From a virus, in the IMG/VR virus record IMGVR_UViG_3300006329_000008, positions 1-26,029 of that record: a stretch of 26,029 bases of DNA; one strand, given 5' to 3'. Each line of letters begins with the position of its first letter. The stretch's first letter is position 1. Under the pieces are notes generated by a model. The model saw only the letters and a program-made list of their open reading frames with translations, was not told the DNA's origin and did not search any database. This document shows, piece by piece, positions 1 through 7,296 of the stretch. The position numbers and the translations under genes are program-made.

Positions 1-2
1 AG

Positions 3-722
3 GGTGGTAAACCTATCGCTGATTTGAATCCAGATAACCTTGCTGATGCTAAGGAGTTATGGAATATAAGAGTACCAAGACTAAAGAATAATAAGGTAGA
101 AAATATTGCACTGATAAACCTTAAGTCTGAGAATGAATTAGCAGACAGAGATGGTTTGGTACGAAAACTAGATTCATCTGGTAAGCAAGAAGAGTTTAGG
201 AAGTTTGTTAACAGTAAGCTAGTCAGTCAGGGTAATGTATTGAACCCATTGTATAAGGGTTTCTTAGATATAATGAATAAACCTAAGGTCAAAGATAAAC
301 TAGCATCCACTCTATTAAATAGGGTGTTAAAGTTAAGTCTCTTCGATGAGTTAGATACTTGGGGTGACGCAGAATTTAAATTCTATTTGACAGAAGGTGT
401 TGGTACTATTGGTACTAACATGGAACCACTGGTAGGACATGCTAACGTTGTTGATCTAGATAGTATTATAGTTGCTATAGCAGCATATCGTAATGCTAAG
501 ACTACTATAGAATTAAATAAGACAGAGACATTTAGTCCAGGTAGAGAGGCAGCAAAGGTATTCTTTACTGTTGTTAAGGGTGCTGAGAGTAAGGATAGAA
601 TGCCTATACTTGATATTGAATTGAGATACAAGGGTAGTTTCACTGCCTATCCTCAGTTCTTTGCAGGTATGACCAAGGAGTTTAAGAAATTCTTAGAGAC
701 CATGGTCCCGTACTCAAACTGA
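3..722 (+). CDS. Unknown protein, 5'-truncated by window edge
   Basis: The reading frame is open from the first bases of the window and has no convincing start: the first start-like codon is a TTG at base 24, so the true start is probably upstream. About 240 residues are visible. I do not recognise the family. The protein is mixed alpha/beta and Lys-rich. Near the C-terminus a hydrophobic strand runs into Ile-Glu-Leu-Arg-Tyr-Lys (around bases 614-634), which resembles the E-x-K half of a PD-(D/E)XK nuclease core, with an Asp-Ala-Glu-Phe-Lys segment earlier. This is only a hint, since no complete motif can be assigned. It precedes the ligase-like gene by 45 bases and may belong to the same operon. 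Confidence 0.7.
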   Translation, partial: GGKPIADLNPDNLADAKELWNIRVPRLKNNKVENIALINLKSENELADRDGLVRKLDSSGKQEEFRKFVNSKLVSQGNVLNPLYKGFLDIMNKPKVKDKLASTLLNRVLKLSLFDELDTWGDAEFKFYLTEGVGTIGTNMEPLVGHANVVDLDSIIVAIAAYRNAKTTIELNKTETFSPGREAAKVFFTVVKGAESKDRMPILDIELRYKGSFTAYPQFFAGMTKEFKKFLETMVPYSN

Positions 723-767
723 CCACTCATCCACCCATTACCCACACTAACCTGCTATAATAAAGAC

Positions 768-1958
768 ATGGCAAAGAACACACACCTTGAGCACCTTGAA
801 GATGATATATTTAATCAGGGGTATGCGGGTGCAAAGAATTCAATTAACTTCCTCAAGTCATTAGAGGAGATGCTATCTACTGGTCACGGTGGTACCAATA
901 CTAGGGTAACAGTGAAGTGGGATGGTGCACCTGCTATTATATGTGGTAAGGAACCTCAGACAGGGATGTTTTTCGTTGGTACTAAGTCAGTATTTAATAA
1001 GACTACTCCTAAGATTTGTTTCAATGAAGAGAATATAGACTTCCATTATGAAGGTGCTATCAATAATATACTTAAGAAGTGTCTCAATGAGTTATCTAAA
1101 CTACCTATAGATGGTGTGTTGCAAGGTGACTTATTATATTTTGACCTACCAATGGTGGTACAGATGTGCGGTAAGAAATGTTATAAGTTTAAACCAAATA
1201 CTATTACATACTGTGTAGAATCAGACACTGAGATGGGTAAGAAGGTAGGACAAAGTAAGTTGGGTATAGTATTCCACACCACATATCATGGTGATAGTAT
1301 CACTGAGATGCATGCCTCTTTTGGTGCTGATGTGAAGGGTTTGCAGGGTGTTAAGGACGTTGCAGTATTCTCTTCAGACTTCCAGAATATAGATGGTAAA
1401 GCAAACCTTGGTACCTCAGAGAAAGCAAAACTTAAGACCCTAGTATCATCTGCTGATAGGAATCTAAGAGCAGGTCAGAAATTCTTGAATGATATCAAAG
1501 AAGAGCGTGGCACGTTTGCCCATAATGCCCTGTTTAAGATATACTTTAACAGAGTAATCAAAGAGAATAGAATACCTCCTTCCTCTGCTACGATGGCAAA
1601 AGGATTCTGTCACTTCGTAGATGAAAGATATAATGCTGAGATCAATAAGAAGAAGACAGATAAGGCCAAGAAAATGTGGCAGGAAAGAAGGAACAAAGCT
1701 ATAAATTACCTAAATAAAAGTAAGAATCCAATGTATTCTGCCCTCAGTGGGTTTAGGAATCTAATGGATGCCAAACTTATTATCATAAATAAATTGAATA
1801 AGATAGAAGGAATAGGTACCTTCTTGGAAGATGAAAATGGTTACCGTGCTACTACACCTGAGGGATTTGTAGCAATCAGAGAGGGAACCGCATTGAAATT
1901 AGTTGACAGACTTGAATTTAGTCGTGCCAACTTTACCGCAGCAAAGGATTGGGGATGA
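768..1958 (+). CDS. Divergent covalent nucleotidyltransferase / ligase-like protein
   Basis: A 396-residue protein whose motifs fit the DNA/RNA ligase and capping-enzyme superfamily. Residues 50-53 read Lys-Trp-Asp-Gly, matching motif I (KxDG, with Lys as AMP acceptor). Residues 115-125 (DGVLQGDLLYF) fit motif III, 164-175 (KLGIVFH...) fit motif IIIa, 365-368 (EGFV) fit motif IV, and 376-383 (LKLVDRLE, Lys377) fit motif V. A helical, Lys-rich insert of about 150 residues separates IIIa from IV. It is often listed as an uncharacterised cyanophage protein (I believe DUF6267, unverified). The next gene starts inside its stop codon (ATGA), so the two are coupled. A TATAAT at 756-761 is too close to the ATG for a normal leader. 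Ligation is inferred; AMP or GMP transfer to another substrate is equally possible. Confidence 0.8.
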   Translation: MAKNTHLEHLEDDIFNQGYAGAKNSINFLKSLEEMLSTGHGGTNTRVTVKWDGAPAIICGKEPQTGMFFVGTKSVFNKTTPKICFNEENIDFHYEGAINNILKKCLNELSKLPIDGVLQGDLLYFDLPMVVQMCGKKCYKFKPNTITYCVESDTEMGKKVGQSKLGIVFHTTYHGDSITEMHASFGADVKGLQGVKDVAVFSSDFQNIDGKANLGTSEKAKLKTLVSSADRNLRAGQKFLNDIKEERGTFAHNALFKIYFNRVIKENRIPPSSATMAKGFCHFVDERYNAEINKKKTDKAKKMWQERRNKAINYLNKSKNPMYSALSGFRNLMDAKLIIINKLNKIEGIGTFLEDENGYRATTPEGFVAIREGTALKLVDRLEFSRANFTAAKDWG

Positions 1959-3034
1959 ATTTTACACAATTTTTAAAAGAAGCAACCACTAAGAAGCCTG
2001 GAAAGACTGCTGCTGAAAAGAAAGCAGAAGCACAGGAGGCTGACAATCATGTGGCGATTACTTTCGGTAGGTTTAATCCTCCTCACGCTGGCCATGGTAA
2101 ACTCCTCGATGCTGTTAAGGCACATGGTGGAGACTCAGGCAATTATAGAATCTATCCGTCACGGTCACAGGACCATAAGAAAAACCCCTTAGGTGCTGAC
2201 CAAAAGGTCGGACACATGAGGAAGTTATTCCCATCACATAAGGAAGCTATCCAAAACAATGAAGCACATAGGAATGTCTTTGACATACTGCGTGACATCA
2301 ATGATGAGGGTAAAGAGCATGTAACTATGGTGGTAGGAGACGATAGAGTAAAAGAATTTGAAAAGATTACATCAAAATATAACGGAATACATTACAACTT
2401 CAAAACAATTAATATTAAGTCAGCAGGTAAGAGAGACCCTAAGTCAGAGGATCCAGTTGAGAAACTGAGTGCATCTGGACAGAGGAAGTATGCATCTGGT
2501 GACGATTACGATAACTTCCATGCAGGTCTACCTAAAGGTACCAGTAAGAAGTATGGTAAAATCTTAATGTCTGATGTAAAGGCAGGTATGACACCTCCTA
2601 AGAAGGACGGTAAGAAGAAGGTTAAAGAATCTGTCTGGGACTATGCTCCTAAGTTAGATTATGATTCCTTCAGAGATTACTATATGCTTAATCAAATCTA
2701 TAAGGTTGGAGCATTGGTAGAGCATGACGACACAGGATTGCGTGGTCATGTAGTCCATCGTGGTACAAATTATATAATTATGAAAGACGACAAAGATATT
2801 GAGTTACGTGCTTGGTTACAACATGTTACTGAGGTAACAGAGGATGAAGCAGCGACCATTGCTAGGGCAGCTGACACATCTAAAGACCAGTCTAACTATT
2901 CTGCTGATGATGAGAGTGGAAACACTTGGAAAATCGGAACAGATACATATAGGATAGCACTTCAACAGATGACACCTGGTCAGGGGGTCAAGAAGTTTTC
3001 TGACTTCAATGCAGAAATCAGAAATAATAAATAA
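1955..3034 (+). CDS. NMNAT-like HxGH nucleotidyltransferase with possible capsid-targeting N-terminus
   Basis: A 359-residue protein. I chose the ATG at 1955, which overlaps the upstream stop as ATGA, rather than the TTG at 1949. Residues 38-47 (GRFNPPHAGH) are the nucleotide-binding HxGH signature of the cytidylyltransferase/NMN adenylyltransferase superfamily, and residues 172-177 (SASGQR) fit the partner SxxxxR motif. The fold therefore suggests NMN adenylyltransferase-like chemistry (NAD salvage), but the substrate is not proven. Residues 1-10 (MNFTQFLKEA) closely resemble the T4 internal-protein signal MKTYQEFIAEA, including an L-x-E site for the gp21 protease after Glu9. The C-terminal third is a separate module with GHVVHRGTN at 264-272, a small beta-barrel-like pattern also hinted at in the next gene. 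Confidence 0.85.
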   Translation: MNFTQFLKEATTKKPGKTAAEKKAEAQEADNHVAITFGRFNPPHAGHGKLLDAVKAHGGDSGNYRIYPSRSQDHKKNPLGADQKVGHMRKLFPSHKEAIQNNEAHRNVFDILRDINDEGKEHVTMVVGDDRVKEFEKITSKYNGIHYNFKTINIKSAGKRDPKSEDPVEKLSASGQRKYASGDDYDNFHAGLPKGTSKKYGKILMSDVKAGMTPPKKDGKKKVKESVWDYAPKLDYDSFRDYYMLNQIYKVGALVEHDDTGLRGHVVHRGTNYIIMKDDKDIELRAWLQHVTEVTEDEAATIARAADTSKDQSNYSADDESGNTWKIGTDTYRIALQQMTPGQGVKKFSDFNAEIRNNK

Positions 3035-3073
3035 TGAAGTAGAAGACAAACCTTTCTTTTTGGAACAAGACAA

Positions 3074-3664
3074 ATGACATTAGAGATGTTAGTATCGTCT
3101 GCTCTTATGGAGTATTCACAGGTAGAGCAGCAGAGAATCCTTATAGCGTTAGAGGAAGGCACAGAGATGCCAACCCCTAGACTAAAGAAGGGACTTGAGA
3201 AAATTATGGAAGTCTTTAATACTTGGGAGCCAGTCGTAGAAGGTTACGCAGGATTCCCTATTGAAAGAGAACTCATTGATAGAAAGAAGCGTGAGCATGA
3301 CAAGGACCGTAACATTGGTCGTGTAGTCAGACATGGTAACAACGCTTTCGTTATCAGTGGTAAGAAAGCTGACGGACGTTACATTATCGTCGGTAAAAAA
3401 GGAGAGAAAACTGCTAAAGCACCAGAGGATATGGGCTTGCAGACTCAAAAAGAAGCTATTGGTATAGACATCGAAATACTTCACAAACAAATGCTTGCTG
3501 AAGCCAAGAAGGGCAAGAAAGTGAAGAGATGGTGGGATGATGATGGAGATGGTAAGGGCTATGAGAAGCACGAAGTAAAGAAAGAGGGCTTCGTGTCTAA
3601 ACTTAAGGAGACAGGTATCTTCTCCGATGAGGAACTGGCTCGTTTAGCGGAGGTTGACAAATGA
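3074..3664 (+). CDS. Unknown protein with acidic DxDxDG loop
   Basis: A 196-residue, highly charged protein that I cannot assign to a family. Residues 82-90 (GRVVRHGNN) resemble the GHVVHRGTN segment in the C-terminal module of the preceding NMNAT-like protein, which suggests a shared small domain. Residues 153-164 contain two Trp followed by DDDGDGKGYE, a DxDxDG pattern as in EF-hand, dockerin or thrombospondin calcium loops. The usual Glu at loop position 12 is His here with Glu at 13, so calcium binding is uncertain. The start follows a 39-base gap without a clear Shine-Dalgarno sequence. The 3' end overlaps the next gene as ATGA. Confidence 0.8.
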   Translation: MTLEMLVSSALMEYSQVEQQRILIALEEGTEMPTPRLKKGLEKIMEVFNTWEPVVEGYAGFPIERELIDRKKREHDKDRNIGRVVRHGNNAFVISGKKADGRYIIVGKKGEKTAKAPEDMGLQTQKEAIGIDIEILHKQMLAEAKKGKKVKRWWDDDGDGKGYEKHEVKKEGFVSKLKETGIFSDEELARLAEVDK

Positions 3665-4029
3665 TTAATGAAGTCAACCAAAACGGTAAGTCCAATCAGG
3701 AAAACTATCTCAAAACTAAAAAGAAGGGTAACGTTACAGTTAACCCAAAAAAGGAGGATCTAATGTCCGAATTATACACAAAGAATTTACGCAACGCACT
3801 GCAAGATATTAAAGAGAAAGCAGTGACCGCAGCAAACGAAACAAAGCAAAAAGAAAAGAAGGCACTTAAGAAGGAAGATCCTCAAGGGGGAGATGTGCAA
3901 CCACAAAACCCTACATGTGAGGACCATGATGACAGTGGTATTAAGGCAGAGATTGCTGAGAGAATGCGTCAGCGTCTGCTCCAGCTAACTGCTGACCACG
4001 ATAGTAAGTATATGCTAGAGAAAAAGTAG
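3661..4029 (+). CDS. Unknown small charged protein with a second internal start
   Basis: A 122-residue Lys/Glu-rich protein starting in an ATGA overlap with the upstream stop; its first residues (MINEVN) look familiar from other cyanophage small proteins, which supports this start. An in-frame ATG at 3763 is preceded at 3751-3757 by AAGGAGG, a full-strength ribosome binding site with 5-base spacing, so an 89-residue form starting MSELYTKN is probably made as well or instead. The shorter form is mostly predicted helix with a Glu/Lys linker. No function is assigned. Confidence 0.7.
   Translation: MINEVNQNGKSNQENYLKTKKKGNVTVNPKKEDLMSELYTKNLRNALQDIKEKAVTAANETKQKEKKALKKEDPQGGDVQPQNPTCEDHDDSGIKAEIAERMRQRLLQLTADHDSKYMLEKK
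3751..3765 (+). promoter_or_regulatory. Strong internal Shine-Dalgarno and ATG inside the 3661 gene
   Basis: AAGGAGG at 3751-3757 complements the 16S rRNA anti-SD over seven bases and lies five bases before an in-frame ATG at 3763. Few genes in this window have such a strong site, so the internal start is likely used. Confidence 0.6.
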
Positions 4030-4059
4030 TATATATAGAGTACTATACTCGTCATTATT

Positions 4060-4245
4060 ATGACTAAATTCTTACTACCTATTGCTATCAATATAATTGA
4101 TAAGGCAGTAGACAAAATCCCAGAAGACCTTGAGGGTAAAATCAAGGAGTTCATTATTGGACTACTTAAGAAAGCTGCTGCAAAATCAGGCAACAAAGTT
4201 GACGATCAACTTGTCGCTGCTCTAGAGAAGGCACTACTTTCCTGA
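4060..4245 (+). CDS. Small amphipathic helical protein, unknown
   Basis: A 61-residue protein with a hydrophobic N-terminal stretch (residues 4-14, FLLPIAINIID) followed by alternating acidic and basic helical segments (KIKEFIIGLLKKAAAK at about 27-42). It has no recognisable catalytic motif. It could be a membrane-associated or structural small protein; a holin-like role is possible but unsupported, because the hydrophobic segment is short and broken by charges. It stands alone between the 3661 gene and the late promoter at 4249. Confidence 0.7.
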   Translation: MTKFLLPIAINIIDKAVDKIPEDLEGKIKEFIIGLLKKAAAKSGNKVDDQLVAALEKALLS

Positions 4246-4248
4246 GTT

Positions 4249-4256
4249 TATAAATA
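4249..4256 (+). promoter_or_regulatory. T4-type late promoter (TATAAATA)
   Basis: An exact TATAAATA octamer, the T4 and cyanophage late promoter box recognised by the gp55-type sigma factor, in the gap after the 4060 gene and 32 bases before the ATG of the virion protein. One of only four exact + strand copies I found by eye. Confidence 0.75.
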
Positions 4257-4288
4257 AAATATAGGAAACCCGTCCACGGAGAATTAAA

Positions 4289-5110
4289 ATGGCAGTCTTT
4301 GGTACAATAGACGCTGCTACGTTTGGCAATACTGTTGCTGTCACGAATGGTGATGCTACTGTTACCAAGAATGCAGCTGATAGCATCGACGTAGGAGACA
4401 TCATAGTCTTAGATAGCGTTAACTATCTTGTAAAGGAAGTAACAAGTACAACATCAATCGAATTACATAAAGTATATGCAGGTAGCACAGCAGGATCTCT
4501 TGCAGGTGCTGTCAGACGTACTGCTCCTAAGGCAGTTGCTGAGTATGTAGTTAAGGGTGGTGATACTGTAAGTTATGACCTAGTATTCGTTGATACTACA
4601 GAGCAATCAATAGCATCAAACAAGACAAGAGGAATCACTGGTCCTGGTTGGTGGCAGTATCAAACTTATGTAACACATAACGGTGACACACGTCACAAGG
4701 CAGAATATCTTGCACCTGCTAAAGCAACAGCTGGTAATGCAGGAGACTTCACTGATGATACAGTCGCAGCAGACGTATTAGAAGTCATCACAGTTGGTAC
4801 ACAACCTGCAAACTCTACTTCTTCTAGTGGAGCTGGAACATTCGTTGCTGCTGCAACAGTGGATCAGTCAGGTACTATTACATACCAATGGCAGAGACAG
4901 ACAGCAAGTGCTACTACTCGTTGGGTAAATGTAAGTGCTTCACTCGACACTGGTGTAACATATGCAGACTTCACTACAGCAACACTGGCATACAGTAGTC
5001 TTGGTGATGATTCATTAGACGGTTACAAGTATCGCTGTGTTATTAACACAAGCAAGGGTGCTGCAACCAAGAGAACAGACGGAGCTGCCACACTTACATT
5101 CGGTAGTTAG
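4289..5110 (+). CDS. Virion structural protein with Ig-like C-terminal domain
   Basis: A 273-residue, Thr/Ser/Ala-rich beta-strand protein typical of phage particle components. Residues 1-90 and 91-165 look like beta-rich modules. Residues about 163-273 form an Ig-like pattern: an early strand rich in Val/Gly/Ala, then YQWQRQ at 199-204 with the core Trp, and later YKYRCV at 246-251 with the core Cys in the YxC position. There is no signal peptide. A GGAG-containing site precedes the ATG and a late promoter lies 32 bases upstream, as expected for a gene expressed during assembly. It may be a head decoration (Hoc-like) or tail-associated protein; I cannot tell which. Confidence 0.8.
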   Translation: MAVFGTIDAATFGNTVAVTNGDATVTKNAADSIDVGDIIVLDSVNYLVKEVTSTTSIELHKVYAGSTAGSLAGAVRRTAPKAVAEYVVKGGDTVSYDLVFVDTTEQSIASNKTRGITGPGWWQYQTYVTHNGDTRHKAEYLAPAKATAGNAGDFTDDTVAADVLEVITVGTQPANSTSSSGAGTFVAAATVDQSGTITYQWQRQTASATTRWVNVSASLDTGVTYADFTTATLAYSSLGDDSLDGYKYRCVINTSKGAATKRTDGAATLTFGS

Positions 5111-5127
5111 TAATTAAATAATTCGTA

Positions 5128-5496
5128 ATGCATTTTGAATCACTTAATGAAAAAAACTATTTGATGTTCGCTATTAAGCACTACGATAACCCTCAATCGG
5201 TGACAGTAGATGACTTCATGGAGGATATGAAGAAATTTAAGTACCTCAAGAGACTACTCAAGAGGTACTTGAAGACAGGTATCCTTCGAGTCAACTTGAT
5301 ACTGAATCATCTTATAATATTGTTTAATGTTTTTGGTGATGCGACCATACCTTTACTAATGTATAAGTTAGAAAGAGAGTATTGGTCTCTTATTAAAACC
5401 TTCTTGATATATCTCAACAGATTACCTGAGTACCATGGTGCACTAGGGACTGTTGATGCAGATGAAGAAGTCGCTTCTCTTTTAGAAACCATATGA
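5128..5496 (+). CDS. Conserved phage small protein, DUF7207-like
   Basis: A 122-residue protein starting 17 bases after the virion gene. Its pattern (LNEKNYLMFAIKHYDNPQ near the start, then DFMEDMKKFKYLKRLLKRYL at about 29-48) matches a family I remember from many marine T4-like phages, I believe DUF7207, of unknown function. The rest is hydrophobic helix (about 53-70) and an acidic C-terminus. It overlaps the next gene as ATGA. A structural or host-takeover role is possible; the sequence does not decide. Confidence 0.75.
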   Translation: MHFESLNEKNYLMFAIKHYDNPQSVTVDDFMEDMKKFKYLKRLLKRYLKTGILRVNLILNHLIILFNVFGDATIPLLMYKLEREYWSLIKTFLIYLNRLPEYHGALGTVDADEEVASLLETI

Positions 5497-5927
5497 TTAA
5501 GGAAGATGCCCCAACAATGAGTGCAGGTAATGGTGGATTCTCTGGATCTGCTGCTGCCACTGGTCCTGTTGCGGGTTTTGATCCTTTACTGGGTGGTACT
5601 AAAAAGATAAAGAGACGTAAGTATAAGAGGAAGGAACCAGAGATAGCTAGAAAACCATATCATCCACCAAAACATGAGAACCCACGTGCTGTAAAAGAGG
5701 GACGTGAGGAGAGGACAGGAAGAGATTCTTACCTGCCTTTTTTAATTTCATATGATGATGCTGAATCTTATGTGTTATATGGTAGAAGCGTAGCAGAGAT
5801 TAAGATTCAACTTAGAAAGATTTACAGACCAGAGAATCATAAGAAGATAAAAGTCAAGAGACTTTATCCCAATGAGGTTATTCAGTGGTACTGGAAGAAG
5901 AGACAACAGGCACTGACAAACCAATGA
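5493..5927 (+). CDS. Unknown basic protein with Gly/Ala-rich N-terminus
   Basis: A 144-residue protein starting in an ATGA overlap. Residues 1-35 are a flexible Gly/Ala/Ser-rich segment beginning IKEDAPTMSAGNGG, which I recall as a recurrent N-terminal theme in cyanophage proteins. Residues 36-75 are strongly basic with proline (KKIKRRKYKRKEPE), suggesting nucleic acid contact. The C-terminal part (80-144) looks folded and contains YPNEVIQWYWKKRQ at about 125-138. No catalytic motif is visible. It overlaps the 5924 gene by ATGA. Confidence 0.75.
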   Translation: MIKEDAPTMSAGNGGFSGSAAATGPVAGFDPLLGGTKKIKRRKYKRKEPEIARKPYHPPKHENPRAVKEGREERTGRDSYLPFLISYDDAESYVLYGRSVAEIKIQLRKIYRPENHKKIKVKRLYPNEVIQWYWKKRQQALTNQ

Positions 5928-6355
5928 GTGAGATTAATGCAGCAATACTAGAGCGACTGGAAAGGGTCGTTGATAAATTATCTGACAACTCCACCAAGAT
6001 GGGGGAGTTACTTGCTGTTCACAACGAGAAACTAGAGAAGCAAGATAGAATAGATGCTGTACTCTTTGAGAAGATAGAGTCAGTCCATAGAGAGGTTAAC
6101 AGGAGATCAGATGAGATCAAGAAAGGATGTGAGAGAGACATCAGAAAAGTCGATGACCGTCTTCGAGTCATGGAAAAGAAAATGTGGTCTATTTTTGGTG
6201 CTCTGTCTATTATATCTGTCATCGTTAGTCCAATCGGACAAAAAGTAATACAGAGCTTGACAGGTTCAGAGCAAGCTGCTACACTTGATTCAGTTAGGAA
6301 CCCTGAATGGACTACGTTGAGGACAAATATATTAGATTCCTCAACACGAGGTTAG
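5924..6355 (+). CDS. Coiled-coil protein with C-terminal membrane segment, XhlA-like
   Basis: A 143-residue protein. I chose the ATG at 5924 (ATGA overlap) over the GTG at 5885. Residues 1-85 form a long heptad-rich helix with many Glu/Lys/Arg, followed by a hydrophobic segment at about 86-105 (MWSIFGALSIISVIVSP), then a polar tail. This coiled coil plus single TM layout resembles the XhlA-type hemolysin/holin-accessory family, which suggests a lysis or membrane role, but the match is architectural only. Its last 49 bases overlap the primase gene in another frame, so the tail sequence may be constrained by the primase start. Confidence 0.7.
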   Translation: MSEINAAILERLERVVDKLSDNSTKMGELLAVHNEKLEKQDRIDAVLFEKIESVHREVNRRSDEIKKGCERDIRKVDDRLRVMEKKMWSIFGALSIISVIVSPIGQKVIQSLTGSEQAATLDSVRNPEWTTLRTNILDSSTRG

Positions 6356-7296
6356 ACAAGTTTAAAAACCTAAAATCTGGAGTATACAACTTCCGTTGTC
6401 CCTACTGTGGTGATTCTCAGAAGCATCGCAATAAGGCTCGGGGGTATTTTTTTCTCAAGAAGTCAGAATACATTTACAAATGTCACAACTGTGGTGTAGG
6501 TAGATCACTTGGTAACTTCTTGAAAGATCATGCACCAGACTTACATGACCAGTTTGTCATGGAGAAATATAGGCAAGGTATGACAGGAAAAGGTAGGCAC
6601 ACACCTAACCCTAAGTACAAGTCAGCTAAGCCTAACTTTTCACCTGACTTAGAGTCTATTGACAAACTAAATAGAAAACACCCCGCAAGAATATATCTTG
6701 AGGAGAGACAGATCCCACAAGAAAAGTTGTCCTCATTATTCTACACGGAAAGGTTCAAGACTTGGATTAACAAGAAGAAACCAGGTACATTTCAGAGTCT
6801 CCAGAATGATAGACCACGCATCATAATTCCATTAATAGGTAAGGATGGTAAGTGGTTTGGTGTGCAAGGTAGGTCTCTCCTACCTAACACTACGATGAGA
6901 TACATAACCATTCTGTTTGACGAAGACAAGCAGAAAGTATTTGGACTTAATAATGTTAAAGAAACCGAACCAGTCTACGTCGTGGAGGGACCGTTTGATT
7001 CCCTCTTCTTGGATAATTCCATTGCGATGGCTGGGAGTGATATTGATTGCAGGACGTTTGGTTGGGGCAATTATATTTGGGTTTATGATAACGAACCTCG
7101 TAACAGACAAATCATCGACAGACTCGACAAGTCCATCGACAGAGGAGACAAGGTAGTTATTTGGCCTAAGTCTATGAAAGAGAAAGACATTAATGATATG
7201 TTTCTCAAAGGGTATAATGTACAACAGGTGGTAGACAGTAATATCTACCAAGGATTACAAGCAAAAATAAAATTAACCGATTGGAAAAAAGTATGA
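6307..7296 (+). CDS. 61: DNA primase (T4 gp61-like)
   Basis: A 329-residue primase that makes RNA primers for lagging-strand synthesis together with the gp41 helicase, which is not in this window. The N-terminal zinc ribbon has Cys31-x2-Cys34 and Cys59-x2-Cys62. The Toprim domain shows VVEGPFDSLF at about 225-234 with catalytic Glu227, and VYDNEPRNR at 259-267, where Asp261 and Glu263 fit the DxE-type metal site; KEKDINDM at 291-298 closes the domain. Length is close to T4 gp61. The start codon lies 49 bases inside the upstream gene, and the 3' end overlaps nrdA by ATGA. Placement directly before nrdA links priming and dNTP supply. Confidence 0.93.
   Translation: MDYVEDKYIRFLNTRLDKFKNLKSGVYNFRCPYCGDSQKHRNKARGYFFLKKSEYIYKCHNCGVGRSLGNFLKDHAPDLHDQFVMEKYRQGMTGKGRHTPNPKYKSAKPNFSPDLESIDKLNRKHPARIYLEERQIPQEKLSSLFYTERFKTWINKKKPGTFQSLQNDRPRIIIPLIGKDGKWFGVQGRSLLPNTTMRYITILFDEDKQKVFGLNNVKETEPVYVVEGPFDSLFLDNSIAMAGSDIDCRTFGWGNYIWVYDNEPRNRQIIDRLDKSIDRGDKVVIWPKSMKEKDINDMFLKGYNVQQVVDSNIYQGLQAKIKLTDWKKV

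Noticed and set aside
756-761. TATAAT before the 768 gene as a sigma70 promoter
   Set aside because: It would place the start at or after the ATG, and no -35 box is seen at 16-18 bases upstream; at best it would give a leaderless transcript.
1784-1791. CATAAATA as a late promoter
   Set aside because: It lies in the middle of the ligase-like coding region, 163 bases before the next start, so it is background.
3182-3571. 129-codon minus-strand frame
   Set aside because: It is opposite a coupled + strand gene, has no ribosome site or neighbours on its strand, and looks like a shadow.
6446-6454. T-run in the primase gene as a terminator
   Set aside because: No GC-rich stem precedes it and it encodes Phe residues of the zinc-domain region.
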